Part shown: positions 1 through 9,429 of the stretch, piece after piece
Layout: every line of letters starts with the position of its first letter
Position numbering within the stretch: position 1 is the stretch's first letter
Source: UBA1672 sp050633505
GTDB lineage: Bacteria; Pseudomonadota; Alphaproteobacteria; Micavibrionales; Micavibrionaceae
Length of the DNA stretch: 64,000 nt
Assembly: GCA_050633505.1 (NCBI GenBank)
Contig: JBOEGQ010000013.1
Span: 248,001-312,000 of the forward strand
Direction of reading: 5' to 3'
The notes under the pieces: model-generated
Databases searched by the model: none
What the model saw: the letters and a program-made list of their open reading frames with translations, nothing else
Told to the model about the DNA's origin: nothing
Position numbers and translations under genes: made by a program

Positions 1-845
1 GCGTATTGGCGGGTGCGGGCTTGTGACTGCTCAATTGCATCTTCTTTGCTTAACTCCCCATTGATATAGGATAGCATTTGTCTATATCCCAGAGCCTTGG
101 TTAGGGGAACATTGTCACGGACTTCCCCGTTTATGACGCGTTTACTAAAGGCCTCTACTTCATCTAAGGCACCATTATCAAGCATCCATAAGAAACGATC
201 ATTGCATTGTTGGTGCTGCACCGGACGTGGAAGAATGATAATTTCCGTTTTAAAATCCCACTGGTTTGGCGGGGAGAGTCTGGTTAGGTTTTGCCATTCT
301 GACAGGCTTTTTCCTGTGGCCTCTAAAACTTCCATGGCGCGTATGATCCTTGCCTTATGATTGACATGGAAACGTTTCGCCATTTCGGGGTCACGTGTAT
401 AAAGTTCATCATAGAATGCTTGTGCTCCGATTTTTTCATAGTGAGCAACGACGGTATCCCTTACATTTTGTGGGATATCAGGCATTGGTGAAAGGCCGTG
501 GGTTAGGGCTTTAATATATAATCCTGACCCACCAACAATGATCGGTGTCTTTCCTTGGCCTAGTATATCATGGATGAGGGGTTCAACGATTTCCCGCCAG
601 TTTCCTGCGCTACATGCATCATTGGGGTGTAGATGACTATAAAGCATATGCGGGACGCGTTTGAGATCTTCCTCCGGTGGCTGCGCGGTCAGCATTTGCA
701 GGCCATCATAGATTTGGATGGAATCACAGTTAATAATGATGCCGTTTTTTTCCTCGGCCAATTCAAGTGCACGCGCGGATTTTCCGCTTGCCGTTGGGCC
801 TGCAATAATGTGTATTGTGTGCTTATCTTTGTCTGTATCCGCCAT
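1..845 (-). CDS. miaA: tRNA dimethylallyltransferase MiaA (3' end beyond window)
   Basis: MiaA transfers a dimethylallyl group to N6 of A37 in tRNAs that read UNN codons. Reading the minus strand from an ATG at 845 gives MADTDKDKHTIHIIAGPTAS followed by GKSARALELAE, which is the P-loop. Next come the conserved NCDSIQIYDGL and TAQP segments, then IIVGGSGLYIKAL. The tRNA-binding insert and the C-terminal RQYA segment lie close to base 1. About 281 codons are inside the window; the family is usually about 300, so only a short C-terminus is missing. The gene is divergent from the EamA gene, with about 50 bp between starts. The identification rests on a continuous run of family motifs; the gene is open only because it runs off the edge. 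Confidence 0.93.
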   Translation of the reverse strand, partial: MADTDKDKHTIHIIAGPTASGKSARALELAEEKNGIIINCDSIQIYDGLQMLTAQPPEEDLKRVPHMLYSHLHPNDACSAGNWREIVEPLIHDILGQGKTPIIVGGSGLYIKALTHGLSPMPDIPQNVRDTVVAHYEKIGAQAFYDELYTRDPEMAKRFHVNHKARIIRAMEVLEATGKSLSEWQNLTRLSPPNQWDFKTEIIILPRPVQHQQCNDRFLWMLDNGALDEVEAFSKRVINGEVRDNVPLTKALGYRQMLSYINGELSKEDAIEQSQARTRQY

Positions 846-897
846 AATGCGCGGATTATAAGCATAAAAGAATTCAAAAGAGAAGGAATTTCAAAAA

Positions 898-1779
898 ATG
901 GAGGGAGAGGAGCAGAATGTCGTAAAAGGCGTGATTTTTGCGGTGTGTGCTTTCGCTGCATTTTCGGTGAGTGATGCTGTGCGTAAGATGATTGCGTTGG
1001 ATTATGATATTCTGGATATTCTTTTATGGCAGGCACTGTCAGGTATGTTGATGCTTTGCCTTATCTGTCCGTTTTTTGGTGGGCTAGGTGCCTTATTGAA
1101 TATTAAGAATATCGGTTTGCATTTGACCCGTGGGGGACTGATTGCTCTGAACACGACGTTCTCCATTTCCGCGATAAGTCGTATTCCGATCGTTGATGCC
1201 TATACTATTTTCTTTTTGACCCCATTTATGGTGAGTTTGATGGGAGTTATCCTGTTTAAAGAAAAAATCGGTCCGTATCGTTTGTTTTCTATTGCGTGCG
1301 GTTTTTTAGGCGCATTTATTGCCTTTCGGCCTGGTTTTAATGAAATAAATCCTGCATATATTTTGGCACTTGTCTGTGTCTTTACTTTTTCTACGTCCAG
1401 TGTTTTAGTACGGTTTTTTAGGCACGAAAAGACGGCTTTATCCTTTGCCTTCTGGCCGTTTCTTGTTCTGATTACCGGTATTTTTATTTATAAGCAGGCC
1501 TCGATACCACTTATTACAGATATGACATTTCTAGGGTATAGTGCAGTTGCAGGCGGGGCGTATGGTTTTGCTCTTTTGGCTATTGCATATAGCTATACTC
1601 TGGGGCCGGCATCGGTTATCGCCCCATATCAGTATACGCAAATTATTTTTGCGTTGGGATTTGGCTATATTCTGTTTGGCGATGTGCCTGATATATATAA
1701 GATCGCAGGGGCAAGCTTAATCATCGGATCGGGCATTGCACTTTTCGCGAGAGAACGAAAAGCCAAGCTGAGCGCTTAG
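898..1779 (+). CDS. EamA/DMT-family membrane transporter
   Basis: A 293-residue hydrophobic protein with about ten predicted membrane segments in two halves, as in the drug/metabolite transporter superfamily of the inner membrane. The first half contains the typical ALNTTFSISAISRIPIVDAYTI stretch (about residues 80-100) and LMGVILFKEKIG. The second half ends with APYQYTQIIFALGFGYILFGD, the usual EamA signature around TM9. The start is supported by GAGAAGGAA about 8 bases upstream. The substrate cannot be read from sequence; relatives export amino acids, metabolites or S-adenosylmethionine. The last codons overlap the degP 3' end by 4 bp on the opposite strand. Confidence 0.85.
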   Translation: MEGEEQNVVKGVIFAVCAFAAFSVSDAVRKMIALDYDILDILLWQALSGMLMLCLICPFFGGLGALLNIKNIGLHLTRGGLIALNTTFSISAISRIPIVDAYTIFFLTPFMVSLMGVILFKEKIGPYRLFSIACGFLGAFIAFRPGFNEINPAYILALVCVFTFSTSSVLVRFFRHEKTALSFAFWPFLVLITGIFIYKQASIPLITDMTFLGYSAVAGGAYGFALLAIAYSYTLGPASVIAPYQYTQIIFALGFGYILFGDVPDIYKIAGASLIIGSGIALFARERKAKLSA

Positions 1780-3266
1780 TTTTCTTTTTTCTCTAACTTG
1801 ATGGCAACAAATCGTACAGATCCTTGTGAATTTACCAAAAGAAGGACAGATTTTCTGTTATTTGCGCGTGCTTTATCAATTGTGTCGATGATCTCCTGTG
1901 GATCGGAGATCGGCTGTTGATTGATTTCAACGATCACGTCACCTTCTTTAAGCTTTTTCTTTGCGCTTTCAGTGAATTGCTCCACTTTACTGATCACAAC
2001 GCCCTTTACAGTGCGGGCAATATTGTATTCTTGCCTTAATTCATCGCTCATCACTTTTAAGGTCAGGCCGATATCGGCAAGCTCAACGCCACTCCCTGTT
2101 GATTTAACAGAAGATCCTACAAGGCCATCTTCCTCGGCTTTTTCCAATTCGCCGATGGTCACCTTTGTTGTGTGTTCTTTACCATCGCGCCAATATGTCA
2201 GAGGGACAGTTGAATCCACATCATTTTCTGCCACAATACGCGGCAGAGCCTTCATATCTTTAATGTTTTGTCCGTTTAGTTTCAGAATAATGTCACCGGT
2301 TTTTAGTCCGGCATCGTTTGCCGGGCCGTTTGGGTTTATGCTGGCGATCAGGGCGCCACGCACCTTATTCAGGCCCAGGCTATCTGCGATTTCATCTGTA
2401 ACGGTTTGTATACGTACCCCAAGCCAGCCACGACGTGTACGTCCGTATTTTATTATTTGCTTGATTACCGGCTCTGCCAGAGCAGAAGGAATAGCGAAAC
2501 CGATACCCACTGACCCGCCTGTTGGACTAAAGATTGCGGTGTTAATTCCAATAACCTCTCCATTCATATCAAAGAGAGGACCGCCTGAGTTTCCACGGTT
2601 GATCGATGCATCTGTTTGCAGATAATCATCATATGGGCCGGTACTGATGTCGCGTGCACGTGCGGAAATAATGCCTGCGGTTACAGATCCGCCTAAACCA
2701 AACGGGTTTCCGATGGCCAGTGTCCAATCACCCACGCGTAAGGCATCACTATCACCAAATTCAACACGGGTGAGTTTGGCTTCTTTTGGATTAACTTTTA
2801 AAACGGCAAGGTCTGTTTTTTCATCTGTGCCGATAATTTCGGCTTCAAGCGTTACATCGTTAGATAGTGTAATACGCACATCTTCCGCGTCGCGCACAAC
2901 GTGATTGTTTGTGATGATATATCCGTTCTCCGCGTCAATGATAAATCCGGAACCTAATGACGAGGATGGTTGAGCAGGGCGCCCGCCGCCGCGGCGTTGC
3001 ATGAATTCTTCGAAGAAGTCCTCAAAAGGTGAACCTTCGGGGAATTGTGGCATTTCCGGAAAATCATTTGGGACAACTGTTTTCTGTGTTGAAGAGATAT
3101 TGACCACCGCTGGAGACAGGTTTTCTGCAAGGTCTGCGAAACTGGCCGGAATCATTTGAATGGCAGGTGTATTTGCCTTTTTTTCTTTTGCATATCCCGG
3201 TGTTGTAGGGGCGCAGATAACTGCGCCAGACACGCATAGGGTCAGTAAAGCAAATGAAATGCGCAT
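1776..3266 (-). CDS. degP: Do-family periplasmic serine protease (DegP/HtrA)
   Basis: Periplasmic protease and chaperone for misfolded envelope proteins. The 496-residue protein starts with a signal peptide (residues 1-26, ending GYA). The trypsin-like domain shows His122 (TNNHVV), Asp152 (TDLAVL) and Ser227 (RGNSGGP), followed by two PDZ domains (roughly 275-370 and 395-490). A low-complexity GGGRPAQPSSS loop lies before the catalytic domain. It sits downstream of hflK-hflC on the same strand, but a strong inverted repeat at 3321-3347 separates them, so degP probably has its own promoter. AAGGATAT lies just upstream of the start. Length and domain order match the family. Confidence 0.95.
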   Translation of the reverse strand: MRISFALLTLCVSGAVICAPTTPGYAKEKKANTPAIQMIPASFADLAENLSPAVVNISSTQKTVVPNDFPEMPQFPEGSPFEDFFEEFMQRRGGGRPAQPSSSLGSGFIIDAENGYIITNNHVVRDAEDVRITLSNDVTLEAEIIGTDEKTDLAVLKVNPKEAKLTRVEFGDSDALRVGDWTLAIGNPFGLGGSVTAGIISARARDISTGPYDDYLQTDASINRGNSGGPLFDMNGEVIGINTAIFSPTGGSVGIGFAIPSALAEPVIKQIIKYGRTRRGWLGVRIQTVTDEIADSLGLNKVRGALIASINPNGPANDAGLKTGDIILKLNGQNIKDMKALPRIVAENDVDSTVPLTYWRDGKEHTTKVTIGELEKAEEDGLVGSSVKSTGSGVELADIGLTLKVMSDELRQEYNIARTVKGVVISKVEQFTESAKKKLKEGDVIVEINQQPISDPQEIIDTIDKARANNRKSVLLLVNSQGSVRFVAIKLEKKEN

Positions 3267-3320
3267 GAGATATCCTTTATCTAATAGACTTGAAGTGCTT
3301 ATAAAAAGATACGGGCATAT

Positions 3321-3347
3321 AAAAAGCCGGTCAAGCGCCGACTTTTT
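3321..3347. terminator. Probable bidirectional terminator between hflC and degP
   Basis: A 10-bp stem (AAAAAGCCGG paired with the segment ending CTTTTT, including one G-T wobble) encloses a 7-base loop. Because the stem ends are A and T runs, the hairpin has a U tract on both strands. It lies 26 bp after the hflC stop and before the degP start, so it would end the hflK-hflC transcript. Confidence 0.7.
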
Positions 3348-3373
3348 ATGTTTCTGTTTTATAAGGGGGGTAT

Positions 3374-4330
3374 CTATTTATTGTCTTTAAAATGCTTAAA
3401 GAAATCCCCGTCCGGTGACAGAATTAGGCGAGTTTGAGGATTCGCCATAGTATTTTTATAAGCTTCCATTGAACGGATAAAGGAATAGAACTCCTTATCC
3501 ACATTAAAGGCTTTCGCGTAGAGGGTGATTGCTTCTTTATCTCCCTCACCTTTGATGATTTCTGCATCACGCTTTGCTTCGGCAAGGATAATTGTACGTT
3601 CTTTTTCTGCAGTAGAACGAATTTCTAATGCTCTTTCCTGACCTTTTGAACGACGCTCTGTTGCGCGTTCGTTTAGTTCTGATTTCATTTGTTTTACGGT
3701 TGATGTTTTCAGATCTTTGGTTAGGTCGGCGCGGACAATACGCACATCAACTATTTCGATGCCAAGCTTGTCTTCCTGTGTTTTTTCATTCACGCGCTTC
3801 AGGATTTCTGCCATAATTTGCGTTCTCTCAGGTGAGAGAAGTTCAATTAACGTTGTTTCACCAAGAACAGAACGGGTTGAGTCGTTTAGGATACTTTCCA
3901 AACGTAGGCCTGCGTTACGTACAGTCACCAATGTCTTCATGAATTGTAGCGGGTCAACAATTTTGTAGCGTGCAAATGTATCAACGATGATGGGCTCGCC
4001 GCTAACATTTTCAATTGAAGGGCGTCCTTCTTTTTCCCGTTGTTCTTCTTGCTCTTTTGTTTCGTCGGCATTTTTCTCCGCGACTTGTGCACTGGAAATC
4101 ACGACTTGTTCAGGGCGGGGGTCGATAGACAAAATACGGCGTTCAAAATAGCGTACATTTTGCACGAACGGTGTTTTGATATGAAGGCCTGGGCCTCTCG
4201 GTTCCCCTTTGGGTTGACCAAGTTGCAAGACAATAGCCTGTTGTCTTTCATCAACAACGAAAAGGGATTGAGAACCGACCAACAAGGCCAGAGCCAGAAC
4301 CACAAATAAAGTAACTGCTTTCATGTTCAT
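3374..4330 (-). CDS. hflC: HflC, SPFH-domain modulator of the FtsH protease
   Basis: HflC and HflK form a large inner-membrane cage around the AAA+ protease FtsH and modulate its access to membrane substrates. The 318-residue protein has one N-terminal membrane segment (about 5-22). This is followed by FVVDERQQAIVLQLGQP and the SPFH/band-7 domain, with RYFERRILSIDPRP and the later ERQS-type helix rich in Glu and Arg (about 215-270). It carries an acidic insert (AEKNADETKEQEEQREKEG) near residue 85-105, which is longer than in E. coli. The start lies 21 bp after hflK on the same strand. Confidence 0.93.
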   Translation of the reverse strand: MNMKAVTLFVVLALALLVGSQSLFVVDERQQAIVLQLGQPKGEPRGPGLHIKTPFVQNVRYFERRILSIDPRPEQVVISSAQVAEKNADETKEQEEQREKEGRPSIENVSGEPIIVDTFARYKIVDPLQFMKTLVTVRNAGLRLESILNDSTRSVLGETTLIELLSPERTQIMAEILKRVNEKTQEDKLGIEIVDVRIVRADLTKDLKTSTVKQMKSELNERATERRSKGQERALEIRSTAEKERTIILAEAKRDAEIIKGEGDKEAITLYAKAFNVDKEFYSFIRSMEAYKNTMANPQTRLILSPDGDFFKHFKDNK

Positions 4331-4351
4331 TATGTCTGAATCCTTCTTATC

Positions 4352-5497
4352 TTATTTCTTTTTACCAAGCTCATTAAGCGGAAGATACGGGACAACCGAA
4401 TTTCCGTTTTTGTCGCCATCTAGAATGATTTTTTCTGCACGGCCAAAAACTTCTTCCATTGTTTCGATATAGATGCGTTCTTTTGTTACATCTTTACCGG
4501 TTAAGTAGGCGTTGTAAATTGCCTTAAAACGTTCTGCGTCACCGGTTGCCTGTGCAATTTTTGACTGTTTGTACGCTTGTGCTTGCTGTACCAGTGTGAT
4601 TGCCTGACCGCGTGCCTCAGGCAGGATGCGTTCACGGTGCACTTGCGCCTCGTTTTCTGTATTTTCGGCATCTTGCTTTGCAGATTGAACATCTTGAAAC
4701 GCATTTTGCACTTCGGGGTGGACTTCTGCCTGCTGAATTAGAACCTGTTTGATGTTCACACCTGATTTATATTCATCCAGGTTTTCTTGAATTATTATTT
4801 TTACTTTATTTGCAATTTCTACGCGGCCTGTTGTTATGATCGGGAACATTTCGGTTTGTCCGATAACTTCGCGAATCGCACTTTCAGCCACTTTCTTGAT
4901 GGTGTTTTCCTGATCTTGAATTTCGAACTGATAATCTTCTGCAGATTTGATGTCCCACTGAATTGCCATGTGTAAATCAACAATATTACGATCAGAGGTT
5001 AGCATTTGGCTTTCCTCCGGGATGTCTCTTTTTGTGGTTGAAGAAGTGCCACTGCGTGTTGGGATACTGTCTGTAAAGCCGATATTCATACTACGTTGTT
5101 CGTTGACATTGACTTTTGTGATCTCTTCAATCGGAGCAGGAAAGTGATAGCCTAGCCCTTCTTCAGTCTGTGTCCGTGACCATGCGCCAAAACGTTGTAT
5201 AACACCGTGTTCACCCGGATTGATGATGTGAAAACCGCTGGCAAGCCATAAAAGAAGAATAACCAGAAAGAGTAAGGCAACGGCAAGTCCGCCATTCATA
5301 TTACCAGGCAAGATGTCGCGTAATCCGTCTTGTGCATTTTTGATTAAATCGTCGAAATCTTTCGGATCATGGCCTCCGCCATTGTTTCCGCCATTCCCTG
5401 ATGAACCACCCCAAGGATTCTTGCGTCCATCTTGACTATCGTTGTTGCCCCAAGGATTTTTTTTACCACGGTCAGAGCCTTTATTATCGTGCGACAT
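4352..5497 (-). CDS. hflK: HflK, SPFH-domain partner of HflC
   Basis: The 381-residue protein begins with the Gly/Asn-rich cytosolic tail typical of HflK, with two KNPWG repeats (about residues 13 and 26), then a single membrane helix (about 72-92). The band-7 domain starts at GFHIINPGEHGVIQRFGAW, and VNVNEQRSMNIGF follows. It ends with the ALFGR-like region and a polar tail (LGKKK). It heads the hflK-hflC pair; mrp is divergent with about 110 bp between the starts, where the promoters must lie. Role and partners are known from the family; the assignment from sequence is unambiguous. Confidence 0.94.
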   Translation of the reverse strand: MSHDNKGSDRGKKNPWGNNDSQDGRKNPWGGSSGNGGNNGGGHDPKDFDDLIKNAQDGLRDILPGNMNGGLAVALLFLVILLLWLASGFHIINPGEHGVIQRFGAWSRTQTEEGLGYHFPAPIEEITKVNVNEQRSMNIGFTDSIPTRSGTSSTTKRDIPEESQMLTSDRNIVDLHMAIQWDIKSAEDYQFEIQDQENTIKKVAESAIREVIGQTEMFPIITTGRVEIANKVKIIIQENLDEYKSGVNIKQVLIQQAEVHPEVQNAFQDVQSAKQDAENTENEAQVHRERILPEARGQAITLVQQAQAYKQSKIAQATGDAERFKAIYNAYLTGKDVTKERIYIETMEEVFGRAEKIILDGDKNGNSVVPYLPLNELGKKK

Positions 5498-5607
5498 GAT
5501 TTTTCTTACTTTTCTTACTTGACGTTTTTGTATTTCGTAACAATATCTCTTTTCAAATGGAAAGCAAGCTTTTCAGAGTCAAAAGCAACAAGATATAGGC
5601 AAAGATT

Positions 5608-6711
5608 ATGGCCAAGATAAATAAGGACACCGTTATAGATGTTTTACGTGGCGTACATGACCCGAAAGAGGGGCGTGATGTCGTATCTTTGGAGATGGTG
5701 GGATCGGTTCAAATTACCCAAAATAATGAAGTCATTGTCGTATTGGATGTTGATCCCGCGCGCGGGGTTGAGCTGGAGTCCCTGCGGCAAGAAGCAGAGC
5801 GCCGCCTTGTGCAAACCTCAGGGGTTAAAAAGGCGAGTGTGATTCTTACCGCATCAAAGCAGCCCTCAACGAAGGGGGCAGGCCAAGGGCGAAAGCATGA
5901 TCCACATGGTATGGGCGGTAATCCACCGGTTGAGGTTCCGGCGCGCCATATCATTGTTGTTGCATCGGGAAAGGGTGGTGTTGGAAAGTCTACGGTTTCT
6001 GCAAACATTGCAGTTTCTCTGGCGCAGCGCGGCTTACGTGTCGGGTTATTAGATGCCGATATTTACGGGCCTTCGCAACCTGTTTTGATGGGAGATGAGG
6101 CGTATAAGCCTGATTTGACGAAAGATAAAAAGCTGATCCCCCTTCAACGCCACGGTATTCAAATGATGTCGATCGGGTTTATGGTAGAGCGTGAGAAAGC
6201 CCTGATCTGGCGTGGGCCGATGGCACAAAGTGCCTTTTACCAACTGTTACGAGATGTTGCGTGGGGTGACAATGACGCGCCACTTGATTTTCTGGTTGTG
6301 GATATGCCCCCCGGTACAGGAGATATCCAATTAACCTTGGCACAAAAGGTTAAGGTGAGCGGTGCGGTGATTGTGTCCACACCTCAGGATATTGCGTTAA
6401 TTGATGCGCGGCGTGGTGTCTCAATGTTTGAAAAAACGGATATTCCTGTGCTTGGGTTAATTGAAAATATGAGCACATATATCTGCAGTCAATGTGGTCA
6501 TGAAGATCATATTTTCGGACATGGTGGTGCGCAGAAAGAGGCGGAAAAGGTGAATGTTCCGTTTCTTGGTGGTATTCCGTTATCACGTGAGGTTAGAGAG
6601 CAATCCGATGCAGGAAAGCCGATTGTACTGTCACATCCCAACTCGCCGTCATCTCAGGCGTTTTTGCATATTGCAGAAAGGATAGAGAAAACGCTTAACG
6701 TTCCAATGTGA
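5608..6711 (+). CDS. mrp: Mrp/ApbC family iron-sulfur cluster carrier ATPase
   Basis: Cytoplasmic P-loop ATPase thought to deliver Fe-S clusters to apo-proteins. The 367-residue protein has an N-terminal MIP18/DUF59 domain (about 1-85) and a charged linker. The deviant Walker A GKGGVGKST is at 121-129, with VDMPPGTGD (Walker B region) and the MRP signature near LIENMS. The metal-binding CSQC pair follows shortly after. The 3' end overlaps folA by 17 bp on the opposite strand. Length and architecture are those of bacterial Mrp. Confidence 0.94.
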   Translation: MAKINKDTVIDVLRGVHDPKEGRDVVSLEMVGSVQITQNNEVIVVLDVDPARGVELESLRQEAERRLVQTSGVKKASVILTASKQPSTKGAGQGRKHDPHGMGGNPPVEVPARHIIVVASGKGGVGKSTVSANIAVSLAQRGLRVGLLDADIYGPSQPVLMGDEAYKPDLTKDKKLIPLQRHGIQMMSIGFMVEREKALIWRGPMAQSAFYQLLRDVAWGDNDAPLDFLVVDMPPGTGDIQLTLAQKVKVSGAVIVSTPQDIALIDARRGVSMFEKTDIPVLGLIENMSTYICSQCGHEDHIFGHGGAQKEAEKVNVPFLGGIPLSREVREQSDAGKPIVLSHPNSPSSQAFLHIAERIEKTLNVPM

Positions 6712-7207
6712 TAAAACTGTAGGGTGGTGTGTGATCGGTATGGTCATCGCATGCCGTTTCTTTCCAATGATCATCAATCTCGGGGAAGAAGGCATCACCT
6801 GAAAAAGATTGATGTACCTTGGTTAAGTGTATCCTGTTCGCGTGCTCTATGGCTTGGCTATAAATTTGTGCGCCACCAATAATAAAAATCTCATCCAAAT
6901 TGTTGCTATTTGCAATGGTTGTCGCTTCTTTGATGGCGGCGGCAATTGTGTTGTGCACACTGGCTTCGTGCTCTGTTTCATACCCTGATCGACTGATGAT
7001 GATGTTGTGCCTGCCGGGAAGAGGTTTTTTCAAATAACCCAGTATCGATTCGAATGTTTTACGCCCCATGATAACGGGATGATTCATTGTAAGGGATTTA
7101 AAGCGTTTCAAATCATCGGAAATATGCCATGGCATTTGATTGTCCAGCCCGATACAGCGGTTTTCCGCCATGGCAACGATAAGGGATGTGTGAATGTTCT
7201 TGGTCAT
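6695..7207 (-). CDS. folA: Dihydrofolate reductase
   Basis: FolA reduces dihydrofolate to tetrahydrofolate with NADPH. The 170-residue protein shows SLIVAMAENRCIGLDNQMPWH (substrate and Met20-loop region). It then has DLKRFKSLTMNHPVIMGRKTFESI (NADPH site), LPGRHNIIISR and IFIIGGAQIYSQAI. It lies 33 bp after thyA on the same strand. This is the usual pairing, because ThyA produces the dihydrofolate that FolA recycles. The C-terminus is antisense to the last codons of mrp. Confidence 0.95.
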   Translation of the reverse strand: MTKNIHTSLIVAMAENRCIGLDNQMPWHISDDLKRFKSLTMNHPVIMGRKTFESILGYLKKPLPGRHNIIISRSGYETEHEASVHNTIAAAIKEATTIANSNNLDEIFIIGGAQIYSQAIEHANRIHLTKVHQSFSGDAFFPEIDDHWKETACDDHTDHTPPYSFITLER

Positions 7208-7240
7208 AAATAGAAAGCTCTTTTATTGTAATAAACACGT

Positions 7241-8035
7241 TTATACTGCGACTGCGCCTTTGATATGGGGGTGTGCCTCATAGCCAACCAGCTCAAAATC
7301 CTCATATTTGAAGTCAAAGATATTGGCAACATTGGGATTTACACGCATTTCAGGCAGGCCGTATGGCGTACGGGAAAGCTGTAATTCTGTTTGCTCTATA
7401 TGATTTGAATAAAGATGCGCGTCACCTAATGTATGGATGAACTCCCCTGCTTCTAATCCTGTAACTTGTGCAATCATCATTGTCAGCAATGCATAAGAGG
7501 CGATATTAAAGGGCACACCAAGAAAGATATCGGCACTACGTTGATAGAGCTGGCAGGATAGTTTTCCATTTGCGACATAAAATTGGAAAAAGGCGTGACA
7601 TGGCGGTAATGCCATTTGGTCTACAACGCCGGGATTATAGGCAACGACAAGTAAACGGCGGCTATCCGGGTTGTTTTTAATTTGCTCTATGACATTACCA
7701 ATCTGATCGATGTGCTGCCCGTCTGTTGTTTTCCAGCTTCGCCATTGTTCGCCGTAGACAGGGCCTAAATTACCATCTTCATCTGCCCATTCATCCCAGA
7801 TGCGCACACCGTTTTCTTTCAGGTACCTGATATTTGTATCACCTGATAAGAACCAGAGGAGTTCATGAATAATGGATTTGAGGTGGCACTTCTTTGTTGT
7901 GACAAGTGGAAAGCCCTTGGATAAATCAAATCGCATCTGGTGACCGAAAACAGATCGTGTGCCCGTGCCTGTACGGTCTTCTTTTATGCTACCGTTTTCT
8001 AAAACATGGCGCATGAGATCCAGATATTGCTGCAT
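7241..8035 (-). CDS. thyA: Thymidylate synthase ThyA
   Basis: Makes dTMP from dUMP with methylene-tetrahydrofolate. At 264 residues it has exactly the E. coli length. The catalytic cysteine is Cys146 in ALPPCHAFFQFYV. Other family blocks are EDRTGTGTRSVFG, HELLWFLSGDTN, GPVYGEQWR, QRSADIFLGVPFNIASYA and the C-terminal PHIKGAVAV. It is first gene of thyA-folA. No alternative ThyX is seen here. Confidence 0.97.
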   Translation of the reverse strand: MQQYLDLMRHVLENGSIKEDRTGTGTRSVFGHQMRFDLSKGFPLVTTKKCHLKSIIHELLWFLSGDTNIRYLKENGVRIWDEWADEDGNLGPVYGEQWRSWKTTDGQHIDQIGNVIEQIKNNPDSRRLLVVAYNPGVVDQMALPPCHAFFQFYVANGKLSCQLYQRSADIFLGVPFNIASYALLTMMIAQVTGLEAGEFIHTLGDAHLYSNHIEQTELQLSRTPYGLPEMRVNPNVANIFDFKYEDFELVGYEAHPHIKGAVAV

Positions 8036-8138
8036 AATATTACCCTTATTTTATGATTCTGTACCTGATTATAGGGCAAAAGCAAAATTAAATGTAAGGG
8101 GGGACTTGATTTGCATTAACAGACTTATTTATGATACT

Positions 8139-8167
8139 TTGACTTTTTATGTATAGTGTATTATAAG
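8139..8167 (+). promoter_or_regulatory. Sigma-70-like promoter for the 8202 gene
   Basis: TTGACT at 8139-8144, 17-base spacer, TATAAG at 8162-8167. It ends 34 bases before the ATG, and AGGTGAT lies just upstream of the start codon. Confidence 0.65.
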
Positions 8168-8201
8168 AACGCAACAAAATAATAATATAGTAGGTGATGA
8201 T

Positions 8202-9254
8202 ATGGCTGATCAGGGTGATCTTTCAGGTGAATTTGATGAAAACAATGATGTCAACGTAGAGCCGTATGAGCCTATGGCTGATAAGGTTACATATCGGGTT
8301 TTTGTACCAAAACCGGATAAAGAACGCGTCTATCGCGAGAGTATTCAAAATAGTGCTGTTACGAATAAGCATGGTGGTATCTGGGATAGCCTTAAGGATT
8401 CTATAACAGAAGGTAAAAGACGCACTATCCGTGTTCAACATGAAGATAGTGGAGCAATTGTCGGTGCCCAAAAGACAAATCGTAGTGCGCCTTGGAAAAT
8501 CAGACTTCACCAAAAGGATGGGGCAGGCAACAGAGTTGTTAGTGATGCACAGTATGTTCCGTTAACGGATAAAGAGGCCGTTAAAATAGGTGATAAAGAG
8601 CTTCTTAAGAAGATTGTAGATAAGCTTTCCAATGATTTGGTCGGTGTTCAGGATTATCTTAAAAAAGCGGTTAATCATGAACTTAATGAAAAAGAATTGC
8701 TGGATGCGGAGGCCGGTGACCCACGTCGTGAAGGGGGAGCTAGACCGATTACCTTTAACAAGAATGTGGACAAGGTCATTGCTAAAGTTGAACAAGGTGC
8801 AGGGATGCTTGTAACCGTTGAGACTGAAATGCCGCCTGAATTTGATGTTAAGGTTGAAAAACTAATGAATCCACGTCGTGCGACAATTGATGATGATTAT
8901 GTTCGCATTGGAAGTACGACACATGGGTATATCGCGGCATCGCGTCGTAATGATGATGAAAATGATATCTGGGTCGCGATGGATGAGGATTCAAGCTACA
9001 TTCGTTATTTCGATGCGAACATGCAGGGAAAGGATGTTGCACTTGAGGTTGCTCAGGATATTGCTGCGGATGCTCTTAGCAAGAAAGATTATGAAGAGCA
9101 TATCAGAGACAGAGAGCTAGTCGTTAGTGAGATTGCTTCTGTTTTTGTTAATGGTGAAACCTTTGTGCGTGATGAGGGAAATAACTTTGTTACGGAAGCA
9201 GAGCTAGAACAAAGGCAGCAAGAACTTGATGCTGATGAGCTAGAGCATTCTTAA
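8202..9254 (+). CDS. Unrecognised acidic soluble protein, 350 aa
   Basis: I do not recognise this protein. It has no signal peptide or membrane segment and is rich in Asp, Glu and Lys. It opens with an acidic tail (about 1-25), then a YRVFVPKPDKERVYRESIQ segment and a basic patch (GKRRTIRV, about 72-79). A helical, charged middle (about 125-180) follows. The C-terminal part contains RRATIDDDYVRIGSTTHGYI and ends in an acidic coil-like tail (EAELEQRQQELDADELEHS). It is monocistronic, with a strong TTGACT/TATAAG promoter, a good ribosome site and a clear terminator at 9281. This suggests steady and perhaps high expression. It stands between thyA and a second small unknown. Confidence 0.75.
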   Translation: MADQGDLSGEFDENNDVNVEPYEPMADKVTYRVFVPKPDKERVYRESIQNSAVTNKHGGIWDSLKDSITEGKRRTIRVQHEDSGAIVGAQKTNRSAPWKIRLHQKDGAGNRVVSDAQYVPLTDKEAVKIGDKELLKKIVDKLSNDLVGVQDYLKKAVNHELNEKELLDAEAGDPRREGGARPITFNKNVDKVIAKVEQGAGMLVTVETEMPPEFDVKVEKLMNPRRATIDDDYVRIGSTTHGYIAASRRNDDENDIWVAMDEDSSYIRYFDANMQGKDVALEVAQDIAADALSKKDYEEHIRDRELVVSEIASVFVNGETFVRDEGNNFVTEAELEQRQQELDADELEHS

Positions 9255-9280
9255 AGCTATTCTTTTATAAAAAATTTCGA

Positions 9281-9309
9281 AAACGGCTCGGTTTTGAGCC
9301 GTTTTTTTA
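9281..9309 (+). terminator. Rho-independent terminator after the 8202 gene
   Basis: Perfect 9-bp stem AAACGGCTC / GAGCCGTTT with a 6-base loop, followed by a run of T. Confidence 0.9.
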
Positions 9310-9358
9310 TGCGCAAAGCTCTTATGTGTGAGAGGCATAACAAATGCGTTTAAAAAGT

Positions 9359-9388
9359 TTGACCTTTTGTCACAGGTTTATGTATAAG
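9359..9388 (+). promoter_or_regulatory. Promoter for the 9430 small gene
   Basis: TTGACC at 9359-9364, 18-base spacer and TATAAG at 9383-9388. The -10 is the same hexamer as in the promoter of the 8202 gene. Confidence 0.6.
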
Positions 9389-9429
9389 GCTGGCAGAACG
9401 GTACAATAATTAATACATGGAGAATGAAT

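Noticed and set aside
3160..3390. A plus-strand frame over the degP start and terminator
   Set aside because: It runs through the degP signal peptide region and a terminator hairpin, with no motifs.
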